Positions 31,701 through 43,400 of a DNA stretch of 64,000 nucleotides are shown here, piece after piece. The position numbers were made by a program, and so were the translations under genes. The notes under the pieces were generated by a model, which worked only from the letters and a program-made list of their open reading frames with translations, did not search any database and had not been told where the DNA came from. Source of the stretch: Corythucha ciliata (taxonomy: Eukaryota; Arthropoda; Insecta; Hemiptera; Tingidae); NCBI GenBank assembly GCA_038030265.1, contig CM075937.1, forward strand, positions 12,214,001-12,278,000, in the 5' to 3' direction. Position 1 is the first letter of the stretch; each line of letters starts with the position of its first letter.

Positions 31701-34700
31701 CTGTATAGAATCCTTTTATGCACCACCGGTACAAAACACTCCACATCTACAGGGTGGATCCGTATAAGTGTGACAAAACTTTTTGGGTAAAACTACGTTA
31801 AAAGTGGAGTAAAATGGTACCTTCGGAAGTGTCCTACGTCGATCCGTTCCGGAGTTATGATTTTTTTTGTGTTTGAAAAAGTAACCAATGCTTGCTTCAA
31901 AAAATCCGCAATTTCTCGGCTTATATCGCACGAAATCCAAAAAGTGATGCCATTTTCAGAAACTACGGAACATTTCCTGTAGGATAGTGTCCATTTTATT
32001 GCTTGAAATAATCGTCAACACCCAGAAATCTGGCATTTTTTCCATAAATTTACGTGTCCTCTAAAATTTGTCCGTTTTACGAAAATTCGCTGTACCCAAA
32101 CAGCTTTCTCAACAGATTTTCGGTGTATCACAAAAACTTCCCCGTCTTCTAAGCTTCCTTTTGGCGTGTTCACATTTAATGTTACCACTGACGTTTCTCA
32201 CAAAAACGTCACGAGAATGCACAAAGACCGTGTTTTTACGAAACATGGGCCATTGTCTACGGTATTCGTGAAGGGTGCGGAGAGATCGGCAGTAAGTGAA
32301 GACAGGATATCTTACCATGGAGAAGATACCGCAGGCAAGAGACATGCAATTTGACCCCCCCCCCCCATCCATTTCTGCCGATCTCTGAGCACCCTTCACG
32401 AATATTGTTGGCACCTGGCACATAGGCAATTGCCTATATTTTTCTGTCAAAATACTGTTTTAGAAAGGGAGGACAGAATATTTTAGGAAGGAGAAGGGAG
32501 AAGATATCGTAGGCAAACGGCATTCAATTATACCCCCCCCCCCTGAATGGTGACAATTTTATGAATCACTGGTGGGGGAAGGGGTCAAATCGAATGCCTC
32601 TTGCCTTCTCCATGGTAAGATATACTGTTCTCACTTACCGCCGATCTCCCTGCACCCTTCACGAATACCTTAGACAATGGTCCATGTTTCGTAAAAACAC
32701 GGTTTTTGTGCATTCTCGTGACGTTTTTGTGAGAAACGTCAGTGGTAACATGAAATGTGAACACGCCAAAAGGAAACTTAGAAGACGGGGAAGTTTTTGT
32801 GATATACCGAAAATCTGTTGAGAAAGCTGTTTGGGTACAGCGACTTTTCGTAAAACGGACAATTTTAGAGGATACGTAAATTTATGGAAAAAATGCCAGA
32901 TTTCTGGGTGTTGACGATTATTTCAAGCAATAAAATGGCCTCTATCCTAAAGGAAATGTTCCGTAGTTTCTGAAAATGGCATCACTTTTTGGATTTGGTG
33001 CGATGTAAGCCGAGAAATTGCGGATTTTTTGAAGCAAGCATTGGTTACTTTTTTAAACACAAAGAAAATCATAACTCCGGAACGGATCGACGTAGGACAC
33101 TTCCGAAGGTACCATTTTACTCCACTTTTAACGTAGTTTTACACAAAAATTTTTGTCACACTTATACGGATCCACCCTGTATAATTCAACTGCCCATTGC
33201 CCATTGTTGTCAGGTGCTCCGTGATCGAAATTGTGACTTTAGGTCTACCAAGAGGCACCAAAACCGCACAAAAGGGTCCATTGGAGACCAGGGCACCCCA
33301 ATTAGTCTAGTGAACAAATGCTTCTTAGAAAGGCATAGATTGAACCAGCTGGTAACTCTAAAGTTGTGATTGGGATTTGTTCGGAGGGGTCTGGAGATGG
33401 TGTACTCAAAAGTCCCCGCCTCTAGCCCACGAGCTAGCTGCTGGACGTAGCAAAACGTGCATAATTTTTCACTTTATTACCTGTAGTTCGTAAACTGTAG
33501 GTCCCACCCAAAAACTTATAAAATAACAAAACAAAGTTGACAAAATTTCTCAAAAATTAGTTATCGACAAGTTTTTTGTAGCTTCAACCGTTTAAGAGAT
33601 AATAGCGTTAAAAGTGATACTATTCTCGAACCCCTTCACTGCTTTTTGTGAACAATGCGTTGTAGCGTCCTCGCCGTTGACGTTACGACATTGATGCATG
33701 GCAAAGAAGTTAATCATCATGAAATTCTCTTTACAAAAAACAAAAATGATACTCGCTTATCTCCAATAGATGTCAAGATACACGCAGTAGGAGAAAATTC
33801 CCTAACAACAAAAACTGTATTTTTATGGGATGGTCCTGTTAATTTGATTAAAACGGCTATTAGATAAACTAGTTTTGTTAACTTATCACAGTTAATTTGA
33901 AAAATAGCTTGAACTAATGTGTCTTTAACCGTTTTACGTCAAAGTTAGCTGTAGATGAGGATATTCGGTCTGTCCGATCCGAGAACTGTAATGATCGCGG
34001 GGGCATGGAAGCAAGCGTTCTCATAGCGAAAATTGCTCATGAAAAGGTCCCAGGCTACAAAGAAATTCCAGCGGAATCTTTTTTCCCCTCGGGTTACTGA
34101 AGCAAGCCGAAAACGTACTGCAGAACTTTTACTTGCGTGGTGGGCAACGTGATTTACCTCCAATGCGACTGCAGTCGTTCAGATAATTACAGTTCTTTGG
34201 TGTTTTTTTGTTAGTTGTTAATCTCTTTTAACCCTAGAACACTAACCCTCTTTTACCTGCTGCGCCTATTCCTAACCATGCACCGATATGATGGTATATG
34301 ATTATGATGCCGTTAGTTGTTAATCTCTTTAAAAACTACTGTTGTAGGAAAATTATTTGTCTCCACACTACAACTGAGGAGTGGGTTGGAAAGTGTACGA
34401 AATTACCTTTCTGACGTGTTATTTCTCATAGAAGTCCAATATCAAATAAATCGAAAAAAATTCTCGTTCTGTAATAGAAAACGTGCCTAAGAAATATCCT
34501 AACAATGTTCGGACGAAGTTATCGCCGATTTCTTGAAGTGAAGGTAGCTCTTTTAGTTTCAGGCCGAAACTCTTCATTACATAAGATTTCGGATGACCTA
34601 GTCATAAAATGAAATCGATTCATTTTTCATGGAGAAATTGACCTCAGCATCAAACAAAGTGGGAGGAATGAGCAAAATGGGATATACTTGACGTGATTCA

Positions 34701-37700
34701 TCGGCTTTTTTATTCACATTTTTTGGCTCAAACTCACGGAGCTATCAAATAATGAGTAGAAGAGAGAAACTCACCATGAACTCCCAAAAACTCAGTTATT
34801 CAGAGCCCTTTTTCTGCCCTCAATGCTCTATACACCACTCAACAAGGTTAGGTTTTCGGTTTGCTTCAGTAACCCGAGAGGAAAGAAGGTTCCGCTGGAA
34901 TTTCTTTGTTGCGTGGGACCTTTTCATAAGTAATTTTCACTATGAGAACGCTTGCTTCCATGCCCCCGCGATCATTACAGTTCTCGGGTCGAACAGACCT
35001 AATCCTCGTCTACAGCTAACTTTGACGTAAAGTGAGACGTTAAACGGTTAAAGACACATTAGTTCAAGCTATTTTTCAAATTACCTGTGATAAGTTAACA
35101 AAACTAGTTTATCTAATAGCCGTTTTCATCAAATTAACAGGACCAACCCATAAGAATACAGTTTTTGTTGTTAGGGAATTTTCTCCTACTGCGAATATCT
35201 CGACATCTACTGGTAATAAAGTGAAAAATTATGCACGTTTTGCTACGTCCAGCAGCTTGCTCGTGGGGGCTAGAGGCGGGGAATTCTGAGTACACCATTT
35301 CCAGACCCCGCCGAACAAATCTCAATCTCAACTTTTGGAGTTACCAGCTGGTTCAATCTACTGCCTTTCTTTTACTAGACTACAAAGAGCTGTCTATAAC
35401 AGTATAACGGCTGCCAGTTAGTGGGAGCTGAGGCAAAACAGTCCAAGAACTGGACAGAGCGTGCCAGAAGCTGCGGGTTGCATCCCACAACCGGTCAGTG
35501 TTCCACGCAAACACGCTCCGTCCCTCCACACGCCAAGTGTAAGCTGGAAGAGCCAACCTTACGGAATTGAGGTCTTTTGATTAACAGAAGGAGGAGAAAA
35601 TTGTTTTTATGGAGAGCCGAATCTGTAAAAATGTTTTTTATTGAGCCAAATAACCCCCAAAATTGGTATTTTGAGTATGACAAGTTCCGCGAATTCCGTT
35701 GTTTGAAGATTCTAACCTTCAAGACTGGTTTATTGAACGACTAAGCCCTTGAGATTGGTTTATTGAAGCGCAAAACCTGTGAAGTTGGTTCTACTCAGAG
35801 TCAATTCTCGAAATAAGGGGTTTCAGGAGTTAAACCCGTGAAATTGGTTTCTGGAAAAGCCGGACCCTCAAAGTTTGTGTTTTTCATGTAAGCCAAGCTC
35901 ATGATTTTTTTTTTCTACAGAGCCAAACCCTCAAGATTGTTTTTTTCAACGATTAAACCCCACGAAATCGGTATCTTGAAGACCCATTCTCGTGAAGTTG
36001 GTTCTCTCCGGAACACCCCCCCCCCCACCATCGTTGAACGTTCATCATATCTTATATACTTATTGGCTTAATTATTACTGCAAATCTAGCTCACAGAGGC
36101 TACGAAACTGCTGATTTTTGCCCCGAGAAATATTCCCACGCCAAGAATCTGACACCACAGTCTGTTTATTCCGAAAAAAGGCGAATATGTCAAATAGGTA
36201 GTTAAATAGGGCATGGTCCTTCCCCGTTCCCTGGTGAATTGAATACGATGTTCGGGAGAAAATTTCCCCGAGAACCCTGAAAGTTGTCCCTACCCTAAGC
36301 CCTGGATGATTTACGATTGAGGTGAGTAGCGCGATTCTCGCATGTTTTTTATAGTTGGGGGGGGGGGCGTAAACCTTGACCACCGCTCCGGGCATTAAAA
36401 TGTCACGCTACGCCCCTGCTTTAAGGGCGTCGCCAGTAGATGCAATCGGCATAGAAACTGTCGATTTTCAGATTTCCCCGTGTCGAGAAACCTAGAGATT
36501 CGCGGTTTTGTCCAATTTTTTTAAATTTTGGTCAATAAATGGACGACTTCAAGGGGAACTTTTTCCAAGTTATGACCCGGACGAGGTTAATGTGTCCCTC
36601 AGAGAAATGCTAGCGACCCAGGCAAAAGTCTCATAATGGACCGTGACCGCCTCTCAAAGTGGTCGGAAATGGAACGTTTTGCCTCGTCGTTCGGTTTATC
36701 AACTCCGGCGTTGCTTATCGTGGTTCGTTTGCGCTGTTCTTAGGGAAAGTTCTTTTCAATTATAGCGCCTTTTCTCACTTTCAGCCGCAAATGAGGTTTT
36801 CACCATTTTTAGGGTGTGTTCATAGTGAATCACCTTCACTGCGATACCTCGATGAGCGATGCTCCGATGAAACCGCGATGAGGAACAAACAGCAATAATT
36901 GCACGGGACTGTTTTTAGTGAAGCCCCTTGACTGCACATCGCAGTGAAGGTGCTTCACTATAAGCAGTCTCATACATTTATTGTTGTTTGTCCCTCATCG
37001 GGGTATTGCAGTGAAGGTGATTCACTATGAACGCACCCTTAGCCGTGAAATTGTGCTTTTTTGAAATTTTACTAGCGAATGAGCCCATTTCTCGAATTTA
37101 ACTGCGAATGAGGAAGTAACATAAAAAATAAAAATCGCTGAAAACATTTTTTTCGAAAGAAAATGAGGAATCAAATATTAGTGCGTAATTGATTGATTTC
37201 GATTTATAGAGAAATAATAAAACTTGCCAATTTTTTCTCGTGACGTAGTTAAGGAGTTGTGACCCCTCCCAACCCTCCGTATCATGGCTGTTATCATGTC
37301 TTGTCCTTCCCATTCTCCGTTGTTGTTAGATTTGTGGGAAGATATTGTGAAGGTCATGCGAATGCCGTTATTACGTCATCAGTCTATCTAGCCTATTTCA
37401 AATGGGTCCCGCAACTCAATTGTTTTAAAAATTAATAAAAAAATATAGGACTGATTTTATTTGAACGGATCGTGTTTTCATGAGTTTTGGTACCCAAGCT
37501 ATCACGACAGCATGATTTTGGAAAATGTGTTACTTCCTCATTGTGTCAAGTTTAGAAAAAACTAGCGCTTTTCCGAATGTCATGCTCATTTTTGCTTTCA
37601 TACAACGCCGACACCCCACCCGCTCACACTAGGGCGTTTTGGCATGGTCGAGGCACGACCCGCACGAGTCCTTTTTTTCAATTTTCGCCTCGAATGTACG

Positions 37701-39721
37701 TTTTTTCTCAATTACCTTTATCAGCGCTTCTACTCCATTTAAGCCTGGAACGAGCGCTTTTTCACGATATTATCTGCGAATGAGCTCTTTCCATCAATTT
37801 TTGCGTTGAATGAGCGCATTTTCTCAATTGAAGCAGCGACTGAACGTTTTTTTATTGTCGATTTTACTCGCGAGTGAATGCAGACTCCTTAGAAGCGTGG
37901 TAGCGAGGGTGGGCTTGGACGTTGTCGATAATGGGGGTAGCTATTGGGATCTTCATTGCGCATCGTCTGATACGGCTTTAGATCACCCCCACCCCTCTCC
38001 CATCAACCAATAGACCTGAACGCTCCTAAGCTAAAAGTTGCCCAATGGTGTTTATTCCTCGTTTGTCGATCTTAATAAATTAATTTCATTCATCAAACTT
38101 ACTAAAAACCCTTTTTTGCTGTGTTATTCATGTGTTTCCTTCGTTAAAAAAAAAAAATAACAGGACACTTTCCAAACCGCCGCCGAGACTATGTTGAATC
38201 TAATAGAAGGCAAGAACAAGGCGGCTTTTGGAACGACCTACTCAGCTCTGAAGGCAAAACTTCTGGAACTTGCTGGATCCAGTTATTTTGATTCGACGTC
38301 TCCCGCGCAGACCGCTGCTGAACCGACTGAAATCCCCCCACCGTCTAGTGAACCTCCACAACCCCAGGTTTGTAGCGCTTTTATTTGCAAATACGTTTTT
38401 TAAGCTAATTTTTTTTTTTTTTGATTTGGCGACAATTTTTTTACACGGGCAGGAAATTCGGGAAGACTTGAATAGGCACATGGTTGAACCTGTACAACAA
38501 CAGCAAACCTTTCAGCCTGCTTACCAATCCACAAGTACGAAAAACTTTTTATTTCTGTGTTGTTGAACTACTTATTTTTTTTTAACGTATGAACCTTTTT
38601 CTAGATGTTCCTCACCCAGCTGAAATTGACCGAAGTATCGTTGCGGCTATCCCAGCTCCTGGTTCTGGCGTACAGTCACTCCCCCCGATGCCAATGCAAC
38701 AACCTCCACAACCAACGCAGTCTTTAGAAACTACTTACTATACTCCCTCCCCTATTTTCCAGTCGGGATCTATAGATTTCATGCAGGTTAGTACGTTGGA
38801 AGTTTGTTTGAATTGTTGAAATTTACGATTGTTTTTTCTCATGTTAGGAAAATGAAATTGACCAGCCGGAAGTCACAGAACCCGCAGCATCCTCGATACC
38901 CACCATGACCTTTGCCAACCAAAGTTACGGCGGCCCCCCTCAGGTAGTTGATCAACCTCAACAACCTCAATCTGGATATGATATGCAACATCAGTATCAA
39001 AACGTAATTTCTTATTTTCACCTCCCTTAAACCTGTTCCCTGACTGGGAATGTTTTTAAATAGCAGACGGATGAAGAAAAGGGATGGGTGACGGCTGGTG
39101 CACCAGTTGACTCTGTTCAAACTCAACATCAACAGTCGTCGGACATGAACGCTTGGAACCTTCCACCACAGCCAGAACCGGCGAGTGTGGGTCAAGATGA
39201 CTGGTCCGCGCAGCCTGATCAGTGGCAGAATCAAACGTCCAATGCTCAGTCGAATGACGGGTAAGGCGATTTTTCTGGTTTCGAGTGATTGGTTTTATTA
39301 TTGAATTTGCGGTTTATTTTCGTTTAGTTTCATCACTGCTGGTTCGGGACGTGGCCGTGGAGGGCGCGGTCGCGGAGGTGACAGGAAAGGCGGTGAAGGC
39401 GGAGGATACCGAAGCGGTGGTCGAGGAGGCAATCGCGATAGGGGTGGAAATTACGGCGGTGGTGGATTAGGAGGCGGCGGCGGTGGCGGTGGCTATTACA
39501 ACCGAGATAACGCTGGCGGCGGTGGTTATCAGAATGGATACCAAAATTCGAGATCTGGCGGTGGCGGCGGTGGTGGTCGCCCCAGCGGCGGCGGCGGAGG
39601 ACCTCCGAGGACGTACGACCGCCGTGGTGGCGGCGGTGGTGGAGGAGGAGGCCGTGGTGGATCAGGGCGCGGTGGCGGATCTGGTAGAGGAGCTTACAGA
39701 GGAGGAAATCCTAGACAATAA
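28705..39721 (+). CDS. Capr: Caprin (cytoplasmic RNA-granule protein), nine exons, complete
   Basis: Exons 28705-28872, 29205-29447, 29523-29672, 38164-38367, 38453-38534, 38605-38786, 38848-39003, 39067-39260, 39328-39721. All have GT/AG borders and consistent phase, giving about 590 residues. Residues 40-255 match the conserved Caprin N-terminal homology region (HKIRNLEKRK, AVSKYDEVLAHL, LSAEELQSIDDLY, FGTTYSALKAKLLELAGSSYFDS). The middle is Gln/Pro-rich. IDFMQENEID across exons 6-7 sits where vertebrate Caprin-1 binds the NTF2-like domain of G3BP (inference). The last ~130 residues are an RGG/Gly-rich RNA-binding tail (GRGRGGRGRGG to GNPRQ). Caprin works with FMRP and G3BP/Rasputin in mRNA translation control and stress granules. 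Intron 3 is 8.5 kb and packed with foldback elements. Confidence 0.93.
29992..31703. mobile_element. CAGGGTG foldback element
   Basis: Ends CAGGGTGTTTGGTAAGTCG and its inverse, flanked by TA on both sides. Long inverted arms are about 29,992-30,520 and 31,170-31,703. The centre (30,600-30,950) contains a minus-strand relic that may derive from a transposase: 'LEALRADISPRVTVGATRKR'-like frames at 30,938-30,690, not assigned. It is otherwise non-coding. Confidence 0.75.
31750..33179. mobile_element. CAGGGTGGATCCGTATAAGT foldback element
   Basis: Ends CAGGGTGGATCCG and its inverse CGGATCCACCCTG, with T/TA flanks. The arms (about 31,750-32,340 and 32,590-33,179) are close inverted copies with few differences. 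The centre has two related C-run segments near 32,356 and 32,535. Open frames are mirror images between the arms and not real genes. Confidence 0.8.
33302..35384. mobile_element. Foldback element with TAGTCTAGT ends and unequal arms
   Basis: Left arm from 33302 ('tagtctagtgaac') to about 34,160; right arm from about 34,830 to 35384. Shared inverted phrases include 'attgaaccagctggtaact', 'cgtagcaaaacgtgcataat' and 'ggagaaaattccctaac'. The right arm lacks about 280 bp present in the left (33,482-33,768). A 19-bp direct repeat, 'gttagttgttaatctcttt', flanks ~85 bp at 34,209-34,332. Confidence 0.7.
35560..36005. repeat. Degenerate ~43-bp tandem repeat ('accctcaagattggtttattgaa')
   Basis: About ten loose copies of 'aa(g/c)cc(c/t)tgaa(a/g)ttggttt..tgaa' run in the same orientation. 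The flanking 35,385-35,560 and 36,006-36,810 stretches show nothing assignable beyond poly-C (36,015) and poly-G (36,356) runs. Confidence 0.55.
36811..37039. mobile_element. ~230-bp MITE
   Basis: Terminal inverted repeats of about 40 bp: AGGGTGTGTTCATAGTGAAT at the left and the inverse of AGGGTGCGTTCATAGTGAAT at the right, each continuing 'caccttcactgc'. Internally there is a second, inexact palindrome. It sits inside a 'ttttagccgtgaa' repeat unit, which it splits. Confidence 0.7.
37560..37870 (+). repeat. Degenerate 'cgaatgagcgctttttctcaatttt' repeat
   Basis: Loose 30-40 bp units ('ctgcgaatgagctctttccatcaa', 'gcgttgaatgagcgcattttctcaa') of the same family seen at 10,900 and 43,400. The 37,040-37,560 stretch before it holds no recognised feature. 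Confidence 0.45.
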
Positions 39722-40640
39722 CTCGACCGTTGAGTTTCCGCCTACAAGTATTCAATTTTTTTCAAATGTTTTCCAATCTATACTTTGTACAAACAACCTC
39801 ACAGCGTGATTTTGAGAGGGAATTCCGCCAATTCACACTTCCCTATCATCACCTTTTCTGTTGGTTTAAATGTTTTCATTCTTTTATTACTCCGGTTTTT
39901 AATATTAATATAGAGCAATTGTAAATTATTACTGTTATAAAGACAAATTGTAAAAACAAAAATGCGAACGTTTAGGCGCGACTAATTTCTACCAAGTATT
40001 GCAAAGTTTAGAGTGAATTAATCTCTTAAAAAGTATTTAATTTGCGAGAAACAAACTCATCAAAATTTCGCTTCATTAAGTTCCTTATTTAAGAACATAT
40101 TAATCTCGATTTGTGAAAGAAGAAAAAATGTTAAATAACTTTTGTGTATCGTCCTGTAAATACTTGCGATTTCCGTTCAAACGAGCTGTCCGGCTTATGA
40201 GGGAGCTGTCTTTTTTTTTTTTTTTAAGCCAGTTCAACAGAAATTTATCTTAGGCGACATATCTCCACTAAATGGCGCTGTAAATTTCGCTGTGTAAATA
40301 CATATTAGCGGATGTAATTTATCAAAAGATCAGCCTACTAACACAGTACTTTATGGCGTCTTAGCCGACCCGTGTCACCCCCTCTCCCCATAGTATACTT
40401 TTATGATCCGCTTAAATATCTTAATTTGCCTGTCAGCCCATTAAGGATCATTTTCATTCTATTTTTTTTTTTTTGTACCCAAACTTGAGCAAGAGGGCAA
40501 ACATCTTGGTCTGACAATAAAATTGTGATTTCCAGCTTGTTTTAATTGATTACTGCCTTCTTATGAGTAGAGGGAGTTGACAAAAATGTGCTAAATTTTA
40601 GTTGTTTTCTTTAGCAAACAAATAAAGGTTTTGTTGCCTA
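39722..40640 (+). other. Caprin 3' UTR
   Basis: AT-rich sequence after the Caprin stop, with AATAAA at about 40,516 and another at about 40,620 as candidate polyadenylation signals. No other coding sequence is seen. Confidence 0.45.
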
Positions 40641-43400
40641 AAATCGTCTACCTTGGAAATAATGACGTGAGTGATGCACTAATTGAACATCGATGGAATT
40701 TTGAATTGTTCATTGAGCAATATGGTCGCCATATTGTTAAATTGGCTTTAAGAAATTGGAGGAAAAAAACAAGAACTAAATATACGATTTTTGTAATGTT
40801 GAGAATTTGGTTGTTTTTTAAGGTTCATTGAAGACCACGTGGTGGTGGTGGGGGGGGGGTCCCAACATGTAACGTCTGGTGGGTGTGACCCACGTCTACA
40901 GTTTTACCGGATTTTTGCTCTTTCAAAACTGAATCTAAATTTCGTGAGTATCGCAATTTCAAAAACCAAATTTCTTGGGTTTTGCTCTGCTTGGAGTAGT
41001 TTTACAACTAGTCCAAGAGGCAGCGACGTAAAAAGTGCAATTTTCCTACCAGCGCAAAAAATCAAGAATACTTTTCTAATAGTGGGAAAAATTGTCTGCC
41101 TCCTTTGGACGTGAAGTAACCGGTGGCAGACGGCATCAAAGATGCACTTGTGGTGAGAAGTAACACAAATTCCGGTCAGACAGGGGTTGCTAAGAGTTTT
41201 GATAACGAATTCGGATTCAGCACACCGGCAACACGGTAAGAAACAGCCAGAAAACAGGTGAAATGAAAACCTATAATGAACAAGTTAGAGTTTTCCGAGG
41301 AGATTTGTGATATTCGTTGAAATAATTATGTCATTGTGATACGGTCTTGAAAACGACATTCGAATTCAGCACACCTTACAAAATGGAAACTTGACCATAA
41401 TAGCAAACAAGTGAAAAGCAGAATATTTTTTGATACGAGTCTAGCGTAAGGGCCTGGAAATTTGATTTTCGGATTCAGATTACTTGAAACGTGGGAAACT
41501 AATGTGAACTATTTCAATCTCGGCATGTCACATATAAGAAATAACCGAAATCTGGGGTTTTTGTAGATTTTCCTATTTTTAGACTGTAGGTAGCATCTCT
41601 TTTAGGGGGTTGGGGGGTTGAAATTCAAATTCAGGATATCTCAAAACGTGAGGAATGTGAGGGAACCATATTTTTAAAAAATATTACTCACGATGGTGGG
41701 GCGAAAAAATAACACAGAATTTTAAAAGGCAACCAAATTTCGGCATGTTGCCGGGGTTGTATCGTTGGGAAAATTTGAAATTCGTTTTTTCCTACCAAAA
41801 CTACCCGCTTCCTCGACTCCAACTCGATTCGAAATTAAAGCGAATTTCAAACTCGATAATCAAAGCCAAATTAAATTACTTTAAAATGGGCCCGTAAATA
41901 GAAAAAGTAAACACGCATTGCCGTGCAATATTTTACATTTTAGTAAATGACATTTTTCAATTCACGGAACAATAAACTTTTTGCCCATTTCGTGTAGGCA
42001 GTTTCACTACTGCTGCCTCCCGAATTCGAGTTTCTCGAGGTAAAACAATTTTTGGTCTCCGATTTCAAAAATTCAATTTTTTTAACAATTCCGTTTTTAT
42101 TAGGCCTGTTTTACACGAGTAAGTTTTTTGTTAAAAAATATGTTCAATCTGATCACAAACAGATGATTTGAGGCAGGGAATATCTGTCATTTTTTTTCAA
42201 AATGGCTAATTTGATCAAAAAACTTACTCGTGTAAAAGGGGCCTTATACAACAACAACAATACTGAATCTGAAATTTGAATAAGTAATTCCGTGTTGGAT
42301 AATTGGTCCTAAACTGAACTTGACCTCCAACTCCGGCAGTGAGCCTCAGCTGCTGCAGTGACAACAGTCTTTTGTCATTCATTTCAACGAGCTGCTTGCA
42401 CGAATTTTCATCGTTTCCTAGGAGACTATCGTACTTGGCAAGTCACGCACGTACTTGTGAATAGCCAAGTAGCAAGCAAAGTAAGCTTGCTACTTGCCGA
42501 ACATTCGGTACTTGGCAAGTAGCGCATGTGTGTGCCCAGCTTAACATACAAAAACATACTTTTTCACATGGCTGAAATAGCCACACGCAAGCGACATTTT
42601 CTAATTTTCATGGTGGTTTCACGAACAGGATTTTGTCTTCTTTCCGAATCCATCGCCAATTTTTTGTCTAACCTTCAACGGTGAGCCATGAACACAATAA
42701 TGAGTAAAAAGTAATGAAACTAGAAAAAAAGGGAAAATGCTCATAATTATCTCGTAACAAAAGCATTTTGGGCTATGCGTCTACATGACGTTTTTGTGCG
42801 TCCAGGTACCTGTGATCCTGTGCAAGTTAGTCACATTCCTCCTGAGTCACCCTGTATACAGGGTGTTTCAGGAGGAATGTGCAATACTTTGCCATGTTGT
42901 AGTACGGACCTAGACGCACGAAAAATACCATATAAACAAATGGTCGAAAGTGGTTAGATTACGAGATATTGGCATTTTCCTGTTTTTCACGCTATTCGTG
43001 ACTTTTTTGCACAATTGGCAGATTCATGGCTCGCAATTCAAGTTTAGACAAAATCTAATGACGTAATGACTGATTCGGTAAGTGCAGAAAATTTCCTTCA
43101 CGAATCTGTCATTAGAATGGGGTTTCGGAGTTAATTTGAAACTGTTATCTGCACGCGAACACAGGAAAAATGAAATGGCAGGTGAATTTCAAGGCGGCGT
43201 ACGTCAGCTGTTTTATGGTCTCATGAGTGGCAAAATTGATGAAAACTTCTCCATTCGATGGCTTTTCGAATGGTGTATTACAAACCGTATTTACGGGAAC
43301 TATGCGGGCAGCAGGAACATTGGAAACGGGTAAAAAACGTAGGAAAATGGTCGAATTGGAGCGATAATCACATGAGATTATATCCTTAGCGGACCTAGCG
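40641..43400. other. Intergenic repeat region
   Basis: No gene recognised. It contains 'ttgctctttcaaaactgaat' type repeats (40,910-40,990), a MITE at 42,103-42,243, a palindromic 'acttggcaagtagc' cluster at 42,431-42,540, and at 42,853-42,875 a solitary CAGGGTGTTTCAGGAGGAAT foldback end preceded by its own inverse (cctgtatacagg). Confidence 0.4.
42103..42243. mobile_element. 141-bp MITE with TTA target duplication
   Basis: Ends GGCCTGTTTTACACGAGTAA and the inverse of GGCCCCTTTTACACGAGTAA; arms continue as 'gttttttg'. TTA flanks both sides (42100-42102 and 42244-42246), a 3-bp target duplication. Confidence 0.7.

Larger units (their letters stand above)
29673..38163 (+). other. Caprin intron 3 (8.5 kb, repeat-filled)
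   Basis: Donor GTG|gtgagt and acceptor 'aaaaataacag|GAC' keep phase 0. It contains foldback elements at 29,992-31,703, 31,750-33,179 and 33,302-35,384, a ~43-bp repeat at 35,560-36,005, a MITE at 36,811-37,039 and satellite-like repeats at 37,560-37,870. Other Caprin introns are 70-330 bp. Confidence 0.8.

Noticed and set aside
35455..35500. 'gcgggttgcatcccac' as a tRNA B box
   Set aside because: It departs from the GGTTCGANTCC consensus at key bases, and no A box or cloverleaf is nearby.
39285..39809. Val/Ala/Glu-rich plus-strand frames over the last Caprin exon
   Set aside because: They are out-of-frame shadows of the Gly/Arg-rich Caprin tail.
40631..40831. 66-codon plus-strand frame after the Caprin 3' UTR
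   Set aside because: Short, AT-rich, and without family resemblance or splice sites.
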